A stretch of 64,000 nucleotides of DNA from JAGTVG01 sp964543195 (GCA_964543195.1 CAZIXF010000015.1:1-64000); one strand, 5' to 3'; positions 34,454 to 45,800 are shown, counted from the first letter of the stretch. Notes: generated by a model from the sequence alone, not told the origin. A program made the numbers and translations.

Positions 34454-36769
34454 ATGAAACAGCTCATATTCATCCCGATTTTCAGCATCTTGTTTTTTTC
34501 CTGTTCAAAAATTGAAAAACCAGGTGCGGACAGATCAGGCAGACCGCCTCTCCAGGATCTTGTCCAATATGTCAAACCGCTGATGGGTACCTATTCCACC
34601 TTTGAATTCTCCCATGGCAACATATATCCTGCCATCGGCCGTCCATGGGGGATGAACACATGGACGGCCCAGACCGGAGAGATGGGCAGTGGCTGGATCT
34701 ATCAATACCAGAAAGACAGCATCAATGGTTTTCGCCAGACCCATCAGCCCAGTCCCTGGATGAACGACTACGGGACCTTTTCCATCATGCCGCTTACCGG
34801 CGACCTGAAGGTTAGCATGAAAGGAAGGGCTTCTTCTTTTTCCCATGAAACCGAGATTGCCAGCCCGGAATATTACCGGGTGTTTCTGAAAGATCATAAT
34901 GCAATGACTGAGCTTACACCAACTGACCGGGCAGCGATATTTAAGTTCACCTTCCCCGGGACAGAAAATTCCTTTATCATCCTTGATTATTTCAACAAGG
35001 GTGGACATGTTGAGATCAAACCCAAAGAAAATCGCATCATTGGTTATACCCGTTATAACAGCGGTGGGGTACCTGAAAATTTTGCCAATTATTTCATACT
35101 GGAATTTAACACCTCATTCGAGGATTACGGAACCTGGAGCGGTCAAATGATTAACAGCATGAATGACCATGTCCTGGATAAAGATGAAGAGGGTGGAGCC
35201 TATGTCAGGTTTAACACGAGGGGAAACAATACTATTGAGGTGAGGGTAGCTTCTTCATTTATCAGCCATGAACAAGCCGAGCGTAACCTGAACAACGAAG
35301 TGAAGGGCAAAACTTTCAAAGAGGTAAGAGAGGAGGGATATGCATCCTGGAATGAACAATTGAACCGGATATTGATTGAGGGAGCCACTGACGAACAAAA
35401 AAAGACCTTTTATTCCACCTTGTACCGGTCGCTTTTATTCCCGCGAATCTTTTATGAATTTGACGCTGCCGGTGAAATGGTCCATTATAGTCCTTATGAT
35501 GGGGAGATCCATCCAGGCTACATGTATGCAGATAATGGCTTTTGGGATACCTTCCGGGCTGTTTTTCCATTTTTTACCCTCCTGTATCCTGAAAAAAATG
35601 CCACTATGATGCAATGGCTGGTCAATGCCTATGAACAGGGTGGCTGGCTTCCGATTTGGCCAAGTCCCGGCTACCGCAGGGTTATGATCGGCAACCACAG
35701 CGCCTCCCTTTTTGCCGATGCGATCGTAAAGGGCATTACCGGTTTTGATGTGCATACTGCTTTCAAGGGCATGTTGCAGGATGCGATGAAGCAACCTCCC
35801 TCTTTTGCCCCCGGTCGTGATGGTCTGGATTATTATAACGAAATGGGATATGTACCCTACCCGGAAATACGTGAGGCTACGGCTAAAACTCTCGAACACG
35901 CATACGACGATTTTTGTATCATGCAGGTCGCGGAATACCTTGGAGAGGACAGCATCGCGGCGGTCTATGCTGGTAAATCCTATAATTATAAAAATGTTTT
36001 TGATCCTGAATCGCTCCTGATGCGTGGCAGGAGGAAGGACGGAACATTTGTTCGTGAGATCAGTCCCATTGCCTGGGGAGGACCTTTTACTGAGGGCAAT
36101 GCCTGGCATTATACCTGGTCGGTGTTTCACGATCCCCAGGCACTGATTGACCTGATGGGAGGAAAAGATATTTTTGTGGCCATGATGGACTCCGTGTTCA
36201 GTCAGCCCCCGGATTTTGAGACCGGCACTTATCCTTTCGAGATCCATGAGATTACCGAAATGGTGGCTGCGGGTATGGGTCAGTATGCGCATGGGAATCA
36301 GCCCATTCAGCATATGATATACTTGTATAATTATGCCGGGGAATCTTCGAAAAGCCAGTACTGGATCAGGGAAGTGCTTAACAGGCTTTATAAACCCGAG
36401 CCGAAAGGATACATGGGGGACGAAGATAACGGACAGACTTCTGCCTGGTATGTCTTCAGTTCGATGGGCTTTTATCCCGTTTGTCCCGGTGTGCCTCAAT
36501 ACGTTTTTGGTGCCCCTTTGTTTGAAAAGATCACGCTCAGACTTCCGGATGAAAAGATCCTGACCATTGAGGCTCCGGGAAACTCAGACGAGAACCGATA
36601 CATAAAATCGGTTTATTTGAATGGAGAGAAATATCACAAGCCCTGGATATCCCATGAAGACCTGATCAACGGAGGAGAACTGAGGTTTGAGATGACGGAT
36701 CAACCTGCCGGAGCGTTTCATTATAGCGAGGAAGATCTGCCTTATTCCATGAGCTTGCATAAGGATTGA
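34454..36769 (+). CDS. GH92 family alpha-mannosidase lipoprotein
   Basis: A 771-residue exported lipoprotein (lipid-anchored Cys17 in ILFFSC). GH92 enzymes are calcium-dependent inverting exo-alpha-mannosidases acting on N-glycans or yeast mannan. Family landmarks are FEFSHGNIYPAIGRPWGMNTW, GFRQTHQPSPWMNDYG, FWDTFRAVFPFFTLLYPE, TEGNAWHYTW, and GDEDNGQTSAWYVFSSMGFYP, whose Asp residues match the catalytic-base region. The linkage cannot be read from sequence. A TATTTTTG -7-like box lies 28 bp upstream, right at the edge of repeat array 2. The -33 region would then fall inside the repeat. Confidence 0.94.
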   Translation: MKQLIFIPIFSILFFSCSKIEKPGADRSGRPPLQDLVQYVKPLMGTYSTFEFSHGNIYPAIGRPWGMNTWTAQTGEMGSGWIYQYQKDSINGFRQTHQPSPWMNDYGTFSIMPLTGDLKVSMKGRASSFSHETEIASPEYYRVFLKDHNAMTELTPTDRAAIFKFTFPGTENSFIILDYFNKGGHVEIKPKENRIIGYTRYNSGGVPENFANYFILEFNTSFEDYGTWSGQMINSMNDHVLDKDEEGGAYVRFNTRGNNTIEVRVASSFISHEQAERNLNNEVKGKTFKEVREEGYASWNEQLNRILIEGATDEQKKTFYSTLYRSLLFPRIFYEFDAAGEMVHYSPYDGEIHPGYMYADNGFWDTFRAVFPFFTLLYPEKNATMMQWLVNAYEQGGWLPIWPSPGYRRVMIGNHSASLFADAIVKGITGFDVHTAFKGMLQDAMKQPPSFAPGRDGLDYYNEMGYVPYPEIREATAKTLEHAYDDFCIMQVAEYLGEDSIAAVYAGKSYNYKNVFDPESLLMRGRRKDGTFVREISPIAWGGPFTEGNAWHYTWSVFHDPQALIDLMGGKDIFVAMMDSVFSQPPDFETGTYPFEIHEITEMVAAGMGQYAHGNQPIQHMIYLYNYAGESSKSQYWIREVLNRLYKPEPKGYMGDEDNGQTSAWYVFSSMGFYPVCPGVPQYVFGAPLFEKITLRLPDEKILTIEAPGNSDENRYIKSVYLNGEKYHKPWISHEDLINGGELRFEMTDQPAGAFHYSEEDLPYSMSLHKD

Positions 36770-37199
36770 TAGTGGAACAAGCCGCCTTTTGTCAGGGCCC
36801 TTTGTCATTGGACTACGCCACTTTTCAATATGCTTACATGAAAATTTATGGATGAATTGCTGTGCAGAAAGGAATGAAGAAACTGGTTAAAGGAGTCATT
36901 CGGAAGGAATCCCGATAGTGAGCTAACGGACCTTATAAAAGTACCTGCAGGCTTAATGGAAGGAAATTATAACGGATTGCAATTTCCCTTACTAACGAGT
37001 TCGCTTCGGGATCACATTACTTGTATTCTGTTATCCGGAAAGGAGCCTGGTAGTAAAGGTTACATAAATCCCATCTGAAAAATTTAAATAAGGAAGTATA
37101 TTCTGCATACTAACGAATTCCCTTTCATTAGGCAATACTACTAGGGAGTTTCTGATTTTTCGCAGGCTCAGAATAGAAAAGTTAAATGAGATCTACATT
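36770..37199. other. Intergenic region between convergent GH92 and GH3 genes, nothing recognised
   Basis: 430 bp with no ORF of note, no palindromic repeat copy and no strong terminator. Only minor inverted pairs (for example GGAAATT at 36962 with AATTTCC at 36981) are present. Confidence 0.5.
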
Positions 37200-39386
37200 T
37201 CAACGCACTGTAAACGTGGTGGATATAAATTCCGGGCTGCCCAAGTCAAGCGATCGCTGACCGGGAGAAGCTCCGCCAATGGTGATCATGAACTCACCCG
37301 GCTCGATCACCGAAGTTCCGTCATCCAGCACAAGCTTCATAGCTTCCGGTGGAACGGTAAACTTAACGATTTTACTTTCACCGGGAACCAGGTGTATCCG
37401 CTCGATCCCTTTAAGGGCATAACGGGGTGTCCGGGTGCTGGCTTCCAGGTCTGTCAGGTACAATTGCGCCACTTCGTCTCCGGCCACTTTCCCTGAGTTC
37501 GTAATGGTAAAGGTTATTTCCACATTTTCTCCCTTGTCGATCTGCTGATCATCGACCAGGAGATCACTGTAGGTGAATTTTGTATAATTCAATCCGAAGC
37601 CAAAGGGATACTGTGGCTCATCTTCCATATACCGGTATGTTCTTCCTTCCATGGAATAATCCTCGTACGGGGGCAGTTGTTCAGTAGATTTGGGGAAGGT
37701 AAGGGGAAGACGGCCGGAAGGATTCACATCCCCGAATAATATATTGGCAATGGCCGTACCTCCCTGCTCACCCGGATACCAGGCATAGATTATCGCATCC
37801 GCCAGTTCATGTACTTCCGGAATAGCTACCGGACTGCCTCCCGTCAGCACCACAATTATTTTTGCATCACCGGCAGCCCTCAATTTTTTCAGGTAATTGA
37901 TCTGATTTTCCGGCAGTCTGATATCAAAACGGTCGCTTTTTGTCGGGCTGAGAAGGGATTCACCTTCTTCTCCCTCCAGCATTCCCGACAGGCCCATAGC
38001 TACAATGATGGCATCCGCTTCCGCAGCGCCTCCGGTAGTCCAGTCAATGGGATTTACATTTTCCATACTGAGCAGGAAAGCATGCCTGTATTCCAGCTTC
38101 GTGCCGGGATGCACTTCAGCGGCAATACCTTCAAGTATAGTCACCATGTTACCGGTAACCCCGAAATAATTACCCAGTAGAACATCTCCATTCGTGGCAT
38201 TGGGTCCATATACATAAAGATGCTCGATACTCCTGTCAAGTGGCAGGGCATTATCATTTTTCAGCAATACGATCGACTTTTCTGCAGCCTTGAGAGCCAA
38301 TAGCTGATGTTGGGGCTGGTTGAGAATGTCCGGGCTTATGGTATTGTAAGGATTCATATACACCGGATCAAACAAGCCGAGCCTGAAACGTGTCTTCATC
38401 AAGGTGATCAGTGTCTCATCGATCTCTTCCTCGGTGATAAGATCCTTTTCAAAAGCCTCCATAAGATAGGGTGATATGCTGCCGCAATTCACATTTACGC
38501 CACTTTTAAAGGCTAAAGCTGCAGATTCAGCCGGGGTATCCGTGTATTTATGATTTTCATGGATATCCACCAGGGCCCAGCAATCGGATGTAACATGACC
38601 ATCGAATCCCCATTCGTTCCTCAGGATGTCCTGAAGTAAAAAACTGCTTCCGCAGCAGGGTTTATCGTATGTCCGGTTATAGGCACACATAACGATTTCC
38701 ACATCCGCTTCCTGGACCAGTGCTCTGAAAGGCGCCAAATAGGTTTCCCTGAAGTCCTTTCTGGGAGGAGTCGCATTAAAGGTATGCCGGTCTCCTTCCG
38801 GTCCGCTATGAACCACATAATGTTTCGCGCAGGCCGCGGCTTTAAGGTATTCGGGATGATCCCCCTGCAGGCCTATTACAAAAGAAACACCAATCCGGCT
38901 GCTCAAATAAGGATCTTCCCCATAGGTCTCCTGTCCTCTTCCCCAGCGAGGATCCCTGAACGTGTTTACATTCGGTGACCAGAAAGTGAGTCCTGCATAT
39001 TGACCTGTATTGCCGATTTGCTGTGATGCATTAAACTTGGCCCGGGCCTCATCGGAGATCACGGTGGCTACCTGCTTTATAAGATCCGGATCGAAGGTAG
39101 CAGCCAGACCAATCGCCTGCGGGAATACGGTGGCGCGTCCGTTCCTTGCCACTCCATGCAATGCCTCGCTCCACCAGTTATATTCCGGAACCATGAGACG
39201 CGGTATGGCCGGTGCATCATAATTTAACTGATTCACTTTTTCCTGAAGAGTCATCCTTGAGACCAGGTCCCTGGCTCTTTCTTCAATTGAGAGATCCGGA
39301 TCAAGGAATAATAACTCGGGAGGCTGTGCATCGGATACATAAAAAATGCTGCCTGTAATCAGAAGGGTCAGGAAAAACTTTTTCAT
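37200..39386 (-). CDS. GH3 family beta-xylosidase/beta-glucosidase, secreted
   Basis: About 728 residues from the ATG at 39386, which starts a good signal peptide (MKKFFLTLLITGSIFYVSDAQ). An in-frame extension to 39503 lacks signal features and is rejected. The N-terminal GH3 barrel includes the KH pair (Lys188-His189) and nucleophile Asp268 in GHVTSDCWALVDIHENH. The (alpha/beta)6 domain and a C-terminal fibronectin-III-like domain (PFGFGLNYTKFTY onward) follow. The SDCWA and VNVNCG patterns resemble the beta-xylosidase branch of GH3. It follows the GH5-like gene on the same strand after 164 bp. Confidence 0.93.
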   Translation of the reverse strand: MKKFFLTLLITGSIFYVSDAQPPELLFLDPDLSIEERARDLVSRMTLQEKVNQLNYDAPAIPRLMVPEYNWWSEALHGVARNGRATVFPQAIGLAATFDPDLIKQVATVISDEARAKFNASQQIGNTGQYAGLTFWSPNVNTFRDPRWGRGQETYGEDPYLSSRIGVSFVIGLQGDHPEYLKAAACAKHYVVHSGPEGDRHTFNATPPRKDFRETYLAPFRALVQEADVEIVMCAYNRTYDKPCCGSSFLLQDILRNEWGFDGHVTSDCWALVDIHENHKYTDTPAESAALAFKSGVNVNCGSISPYLMEAFEKDLITEEEIDETLITLMKTRFRLGLFDPVYMNPYNTISPDILNQPQHQLLALKAAEKSIVLLKNDNALPLDRSIEHLYVYGPNATNGDVLLGNYFGVTGNMVTILEGIAAEVHPGTKLEYRHAFLLSMENVNPIDWTTGGAAEADAIIVAMGLSGMLEGEEGESLLSPTKSDRFDIRLPENQINYLKKLRAAGDAKIIVVLTGGSPVAIPEVHELADAIIYAWYPGEQGGTAIANILFGDVNPSGRLPLTFPKSTEQLPPYEDYSMEGRTYRYMEDEPQYPFGFGLNYTKFTYSDLLVDDQQIDKGENVEITFTITNSGKVAGDEVAQLYLTDLEASTRTPRYALKGIERIHLVPGESKIVKFTVPPEAMKLVLDDGTSVIEPGEFMITIGGASPGQRSLDLGSPEFISTTFTVR

Positions 39387-39550
39387 CTTCTTAAAAATTT
39401 TATTAAAAAATATAAGGGAACCGACTTTATTTACAATTTTATCCCGGATACACCTTGTTGAAACAATATATCCGGGATCCATATCTAGGATTCTGTGAAC
39501 CAAACCGAGGCATCCGGGACCCCGGTTACGTCATTGGTAATATATCGATC

Positions 39551-41011
39551 TTATTTTTTCAGTCTTAATACTATTGAACGCTTGAATGGAGGAAGATCGA
39601 TTTCATTATCCCGAATATCTCCCGGTGACCAGTTATCCTTCCATGGATCGTATATTTCCACCTGACTGAAAGGGCCGTTCATATTCAGAGCGCTCAGATT
39701 AAGTTTTATTTCGTCCAGTTCTCTCGGGGCAATCCGCTGGTCAAGCTCGGTACGCCAGGTGTTATTCTTATCCCTGCACCATATCAGGTCCGTATCAGCG
39801 CCTTTCAGCACATAGATCCGGAGATCTTCCGTTTCATATTTTTCCGGCAAAAAACCTTCTTCAATGGGATTAATACCCTCAACCACGGCTGCAAAGCGGC
39901 CAAAATGATGCCAGAGATCATTGGGATGAACATAGGCATTCCAGTGCCAGTTCAAGCCGGTGCCCGCTGAACCGGAAAAAAATGGAGCAAACAGCACATC
40001 ATGCAACAATATTCCCGCCGTATCCACTTCATAATAGCGGATAGGACCGGTATGCCTCGGTTCCACACCACCCGTTTCAGCAAGGATGGATGGTTTGTAC
40101 AGATTATAAGACAGGAGTTCTTCGATCGCACTGGAACAGATGATATCCATGGGGGCATGACAAATCTCCATGTCGGCACCAAGATCGAGATACCGGTGGA
40201 TCTGGGCAATTTCATTTTCCGGCATCGACATCATCCGTTTATAGGTATCTCTCACCCTTTCGCGGTCGAAACTGCCAAGGCTCTGCATCACCAGGTTCTC
40301 AGGAAACCGTTTTTTGGTCTCTTTCAGCATCATTTCATTCCAGGCAAAAAACACGCTGTCTTCCGGTACAGCCACGGCATTCATTTCATTCCACAATTCC
40401 CAACCAAAAAACAGCGTGTCAGTTCCATACCGTTCCTGGTAGAAATCCAGCTTGTCCAGGAATAATTGATGACCGGCTTCAGTAGTAAGATATTCCTGTA
40501 TGCTGTTTAATGGTCCTCCATTAGACGTATGATATATAAACTTTGTAGCCCAGCGCTGGTTGTTTTCCTCGACCGTAACGCTGCGAAAATGCTCGAAGGT
40601 CATTTTAATACGAAGCCCGTGTTTGCGGGCCATTTCCACGAATTTGTCGATCCTCCGGGCCTTTTCCAGGTCGTATTCCCCGGCTTGCTCATGTTCAATA
40701 TCCCAGAATGACTGACTCAACCATACCCTGACATAATTACCCCCGTTTTCCGACAGGTTTTTCATCCAGAGATCTATCTCGGCCAAGGCTGAATCCGGGG
40801 ATTCGATCGGATAGTCCGGATTGATCATATTGATCCCTATCGGAATATAAGGTGATCCATCCGACAATTGGAAATAAGCCGGATTCTCCGGGCTTACCTC
40901 AACATAGTTCGCCACGGATTCTTCTTCCTCCATTTGAGGTCTTTGCTCGCATCCGGATATGCTGAGGAAAATCAATGATATGATAAAAATGGCTATAGAA
41001 TAACGCTTCAT
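39551..41011 (-). CDS. GH5-like cellulase/mannanase-family lipoprotein
   Basis: A 486-residue exported lipoprotein (Cys21 in SISGC). It is a TIM-barrel glycoside hydrolase of clan A with acid/base Glu209 in GWELWNEMNAV and probable nucleophile Glu312 in SILAETGGVEP. NYVRVWLSQSFWD and IHRYLDLG match the family barrel strands. A C-terminal beta domain of about 80 residues ends in a strand typical of exported hydrolases. The substrate could be a beta-mannan, beta-glucan or host-type glycan, and the subfamily cannot be assigned here. A palindromic repeat copy lies between this gene and GH32. Confidence 0.87.
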   Translation of the reverse strand: MKRYSIAIFIISLIFLSISGCEQRPQMEEEESVANYVEVSPENPAYFQLSDGSPYIPIGINMINPDYPIESPDSALAEIDLWMKNLSENGGNYVRVWLSQSFWDIEHEQAGEYDLEKARRIDKFVEMARKHGLRIKMTFEHFRSVTVEENNQRWATKFIYHTSNGGPLNSIQEYLTTEAGHQLFLDKLDFYQERYGTDTLFFGWELWNEMNAVAVPEDSVFFAWNEMMLKETKKRFPENLVMQSLGSFDRERVRDTYKRMMSMPENEIAQIHRYLDLGADMEICHAPMDIICSSAIEELLSYNLYKPSILAETGGVEPRHTGPIRYYEVDTAGILLHDVLFAPFFSGSAGTGLNWHWNAYVHPNDLWHHFGRFAAVVEGINPIEEGFLPEKYETEDLRIYVLKGADTDLIWCRDKNNTWRTELDQRIAPRELDEIKLNLSALNMNGPFSQVEIYDPWKDNWSPGDIRDNEIDLPPFKRSIVLRLKK

Positions 41012-41101
41012 ATGTGAAAAGTTAGATTAAGGTAAAAAATAATGAACGACTCCCAATTTAAGGAAAGATTTGATAAAATTCTGCATTATTTAGTAGAATG
41101 T

Positions 41102-41273
41102 GAATGACGGTACTGATAGGGAAACGTCACTCCGAGGCGAAGCCGTGGGAGTCCCCCTTTTTTGGAACGTCACTCCGAGGTGAAGCCGTGGGAGTCCCCC
41201 GGTTATGGATTCCGTTCCCTCACCAGGAGATTCCCACAACCCGCTTTTGACGGGTCTCGGAATGACGGTACTG
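41102..41273. repeat. Compound palindromic repeat, dispersed copy
   Basis: A right-arm tail (41102-41115), two left arms (from 41125 and 41168) and a full right arm (41226-41271) are present. From the first full left arm onward it is nearly identical to the copy at 33.5 kb, including the CCCCCTTTTTTGGA spacer and the 27-bp centre. It lies 10 bp from the GH32 stop and could serve as the 3' hairpin of that operon. Confidence 0.92.
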
Positions 41274-41283
41274 GATAAGGGGA

Positions 41284-42834
41284 TTACTTCACGATATATA
41301 ATTCCAGGCTGGTAACCATAACTTCACCGCCTTCGGCATACAGTTTCAGTCCCTTTTCCTCATTTTCAGGAAAAACCTGATCGGTGATCACCCGGTATCC
41401 GTCCTCAGCAAAAACCTCCACTACCGATTGATCGACTATTATGTCCAGTTTCAATTTATTATCCTCAAGTGAAAGCGGCGCATATTCAATGCTTGGAAAA
41501 TCATCATGGAAACGTATATTCCCCGATTCTTTTCTGTTGATAAACAGTTGTTCATCATCGACCTTATAACCAACCACAGTCCTTTCCGATCCTCCCCTCA
41601 ATACTTCTACACCAAACTCCCCGGCACTATGGTTCTCCAATTCCATGATCAGGCGGTACGATCCCGAAGAGATATCATTCAGCAACGGATCATCCGCCGT
41701 GATGGCATGATCTTCATGAACTACTTTTTCAAACTGGGTCACATAATTATATACCGAGGTCACCGGGTTCTGGATCAGTCGCCATTCTCCATTCACCTCC
41801 CTTAAAGTGAGTTCTCTTGGAATCGACATCATTCCTCTCCAGGGTGAGGTAGGAATGCTGTTGGCATAACGCCAGTTATTGACCCATCCCACCAGGACCG
41901 GATTCAGCCCTGGAGGCAAGTTGTTATAGGTGATCGCCGCATAAAAATCTTTGCCAAAATCCAGCCAATTCGGTTTCTCAGTAGATCCTTCGGCGGTAAA
42001 TTTGTTCCCGTCGAAATTTCCAATGAAGTACTGCATGCCTGTGAAACTATCATACTGACTGCCGGAGGAGATTATAAGAACCCATTTCCGGGTATCCTGT
42101 CCTTCTACCGGCACCTGAACCAGATCCGGACATTCCCAGATCATGCTGGTATCTCCCTGGTTCCCGAATTCTCCCGTCAGATCCCAGTCGATAATATTAT
42201 CCGATTCATAAAACTGGACCTTATGTTCCAGGGGCACACTCACTACCATGACCCATTTTTCTTCCGGCTCAAACCAGAATACCTTGGGATCCCTGAAATC
42301 CTTTTTATTGATATCAAGTACCGGATTACTTTCATATTTCTGCCATGTGCGTCCCTGATCATTGCTGTATCCAATGGATTGATATTGAGCTTCATCCTCA
42401 ACATGTGATGTATAAATGGCGATAAGGCAATCCTCACCTTTACATAATCCGCTGGTATTATTATAATCCACCACAGCGCTTCCGCTGAATATCATTTCAT
42501 CGTCCTCTTCATAAATCGCCACAGGCTGATGGACCCACTCCACAAGATCGTTACTCACCGCATGTCCCCAGCTCATATGACCCCATTGAATTCCATAAGG
42601 ATTATACTGATAAAATAAATGATATTCCCCGTTATAATGAACCAGTCCGTTCGGGTCGTTGGTCCAGTTCTCGGCAGGAGTGAAATGAAAAACGGGCCTG
42701 TATTTTTCCAGGTCATCGAGGCTGATTGTGGGGGGTTCCTGTCCGTCTTCAGCATCCCGTTCCTGCCGGAGCTGCTCACAGGATATAAAAGTCAAAATAA
42801 AGAATATTGTTAACAGTCTGAATGTATAGTTCAT
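41284..42834 (-). CDS. GH32 family fructan hydrolase lipoprotein (levanase/inulinase type)
   Basis: About 516 residues from the ATG at 42834. An upstream in-frame start at 42876 lies inside the preceding gene and is rejected. Lipid-anchored Cys19 (TFISC), then the five-bladed propeller with nucleophile Asp60 in WTNDPNG, stabiliser Asp in FRDPKVFW, and acid/base Glu in IWECPDLVQV. A C-terminal beta-sandwich (about 370-510) completes the family architecture. It should cleave beta-fructosidic bonds in levan, inulin or sucrose. The start is one base after the stop of the VCBS gene, so it is the last gene of that operon. Confidence 0.95.
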   Translation of the reverse strand: MNYTFRLLTIFFILTFISCEQLRQERDAEDGQEPPTISLDDLEKYRPVFHFTPAENWTNDPNGLVHYNGEYHLFYQYNPYGIQWGHMSWGHAVSNDLVEWVHQPVAIYEEDDEMIFSGSAVVDYNNTSGLCKGEDCLIAIYTSHVEDEAQYQSIGYSNDQGRTWQKYESNPVLDINKKDFRDPKVFWFEPEEKWVMVVSVPLEHKVQFYESDNIIDWDLTGEFGNQGDTSMIWECPDLVQVPVEGQDTRKWVLIISSGSQYDSFTGMQYFIGNFDGNKFTAEGSTEKPNWLDFGKDFYAAITYNNLPPGLNPVLVGWVNNWRYANSIPTSPWRGMMSIPRELTLREVNGEWRLIQNPVTSVYNYVTQFEKVVHEDHAITADDPLLNDISSGSYRLIMELENHSAGEFGVEVLRGGSERTVVGYKVDDEQLFINRKESGNIRFHDDFPSIEYAPLSLEDNKLKLDIIVDQSVVEVFAEDGYRVITDQVFPENEEKGLKLYAEGGEVMVTSLELYIVK

Positions 42835-42835
42835 C

Positions 42836-45800
42836 TTATTGGTCCGGGTTAATTTTAAATACCTGAACACGCTCATTATTACGTGCTACTATAAGTAATT
42901 TACCCAATTTTGTGTCAATAGTGAAAAGATCCCGGATTTCATTTTCCAGCCGCATCCCTGAATGCGAGGGTGGCACCCGTTCAAAATTCCCTTTACCATC
43001 CCCTATCAAATATTCGCCATAACTGGCATCATACCGTCCGACTTCGGGTTTAACCATATACAGATTACCCCCCATGATCAAGTCCTCATTACCATCCCGG
43101 TTTATATCATCAATGCTTACGGCGTATACCGGAGAAAACTGCACTTCCGTTTGCAGCGGTTTCAGCCGGAATGTTCCGTCACCGTTATTGATGATCAATG
43201 AAGTAGCCATCACTGCGGCTTTCACTTTAACCGAATTCTCCAGCTGGGTGGGTGAAAAAATATCCTCGATAGTCTGGTCCTTATAAAGGGTATATTGGGG
43301 ATATTTATCTTTCAGGAAAGGTAATTGATTGATCAGGTCATGTTTCAGGGCCATCGGATACGAAGAATCCCCGTTATAGGTGCAGATGATCTGTTCGGCA
43401 ATACCGTTCCGGTCGAAGTCATTCGTATACATGGTAACGGGTTTCTCGATCGAAGCTTTAAACCTGCTGTTATATCCATGATTCCCTGCCACAAAATCGA
43501 TATCCCCATCTTTGTCCAGATCACCGGAAGCGATACAATTCCACCATCCATGACTGTTCGATAGTCCGGCTTCTTCCGTACGATCGGTGAATTTGCCGTT
43601 TTCGTTCACCAAAATCTTTACCGGCATCCATTCACCGGTAATTATCATGTCCAGATCCCCATCGCCATCTATATCAGCCCACTGCATATCGGTAACCAGG
43701 CCAATCCTGTTCAGGTCCGGAGCCACTTCCGCGGTAACATCCCTGAAATTCCCGGTACCGTCGTTATCAAGTATATAACTGCTTGCCGGCACTCCATAAA
43801 GAAAGGGGATCAACCGTATGCCTACAAACAATTCCATCACACCGTCATCATCAAAGTCGGCTGCTCTTACACAGGAGCTGCTCTCAAATTTTGAGGCAGG
43901 AAGGATCTGATCGGATTTTATGAACCGGCCATTACCCTGGTTAAAATAAAGACGGTCGATCAGGGCCGATGAACTGGTCGGAAACTCATTACCCCCGGAA
44001 GTCACATAAAGATCGAGATCTCCATCATTGTCGGCATCGAAAAATTCTGCATCCGTATCTTCCGAAACTTTATCCTTTTCAAAAAGAGCTGTATTGGTCC
44101 TTATAAAATTCCCCTCTTCCTGTTGAACAAACAATCCGCCTGGACTATCCTTGGCACCCCCGATATATATATCTTCAAGACCATCTCCGTTGACATCCCC
44201 TTTAACCATCTTCGGGCCCTCGGTGGATTTCATATGGTAGATCAGGCTTTCCCGGTTAAAATCAACGAAATAGTTTTCCTCATGCCGGTAATCCAATACC
44301 TCAGGATTAAAAAGTTCCGCAAACTGCTTCTGCCTCTTACCTTCCTTTTGAACAGGAGGATTTTTCATTATAACTGCATCCGATTGATCCAGGGCTATCA
44401 GTGTATCTGCCGGCAAATCCCTTAAGACCGTAAATCTTTTGTCAGGCCATTCCACGATCAGTGAATCGATCCTGGAAATTTGTCCGAGACCCAGCAGGGG
44501 CCTATGGTCTACGGTGGATTGAAATCCCCGCATAGGCATCTGTTCAATATACCTTACCTGGTTTCCGGAAAAAACCATAATCCGGGCTCCAATTGCAAAC
44601 CTGTTTTTTTCCCCGCCTTTCAGGTCAAATGCGATATAATGATTATCCGGTTTGTACTGCCTTGACTGATTATTATAGACAAAAGCCGGCATGTTCACAT
44701 TATTGACCACCAGGTCAAGATCACCGTCATTATCCAGATCCCCGTAGGCCGAACCATTGGAATGACTGGGTGTAGCCAGACCCCACTTGGCTGCCTGATC
44801 CTCGAATTGGTAATTTCCCAGATTCTGAAAGGCATAACTTGATATTTTTACGGAAGGAATGGCCTCGATAAGCCGTGCATAATCCACATTATTATCGGTG
44901 ATGATCATCCGCATCACCCTGGGATTGGCAAAATACTGGATATAGTCCTGATCGGTCAGGTCCTGGTATATGCCATTGGCTACAAAAAGATCCTTCATCC
45001 CGTCATTATCCATATCAAAGATCAGGGCTCCCCAACTCCAGTCCGTGGCATGTACCCCTGCCAGCCGGCCGATCTCACTGAAGGTGCCGTCGGCGTTATT
45101 GAGATGAAGCATGTTCCTGGTAAACTGGTGATAATATCCGAACTTAAATCCTTTTTCATAGTTCGCCCAGTTATCGAAAGTGGTTTTGGTCTTAATCCGG
45201 TCGTTGTATTCGGGAAGCATGTCAGTGACAAATATCTCGGGGTACATGTCGTTGTTGATATCGGCCATGTCAGAACCCATGGAAGCAGCGCTGATTGACC
45301 GCATCATATCCTCCAGCTTTTCAGTAAATGTCCCGTCCCGGTTATTTATATACAGATAATCCTTTTCGAAAAAATCATTGGACACGTAGATATCGAACCA
45401 GCCATCCTGGTTGACATCGCCAACCGTCACTCCCAGTCCGAATCCGATTATGCTTCCATAGATCCCTGCTTCAATGCTTACATCCACAAACCGGCTACCG
45501 TCATTCCTGAATAACTTATCCCCTCCCACGGTGTCGCGCAAATGCCGCTGATTATCCTCGAGGTTAAAACTGCCGATGGCCTTGTGGAAGTTATTCAGAA
45601 GATAGAGATCGAGATCTCCATCCCTGTCGTAATCAAAAAAAGCAGCATGGATAGAAAATCCGCGATCGTCTATGCCGTATTCTTTGGCTGCTTCCCTGAA
45701 AGTGAGGTCACCATTATTGATGAACAGCTCATTCTCCCGTTTATCCCCTTCCTTATCGCCGGAATTGCAGACGTAGATGTCGAGCCAGCCATCTCCATTG

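Noticed and set aside
35435..36499. 354-aa minus-strand ORF inside the GH92 gene
   Set aside because: It is antisense to a full-length, motif-complete GH92 enzyme, has no signal or domain, and its composition is that of a reversed coding strand.
39387..39503. N-terminal extension of the GH3 protein
   Set aside because: It has no signal features and would bury the clear Sec signal peptide that begins at 39386.
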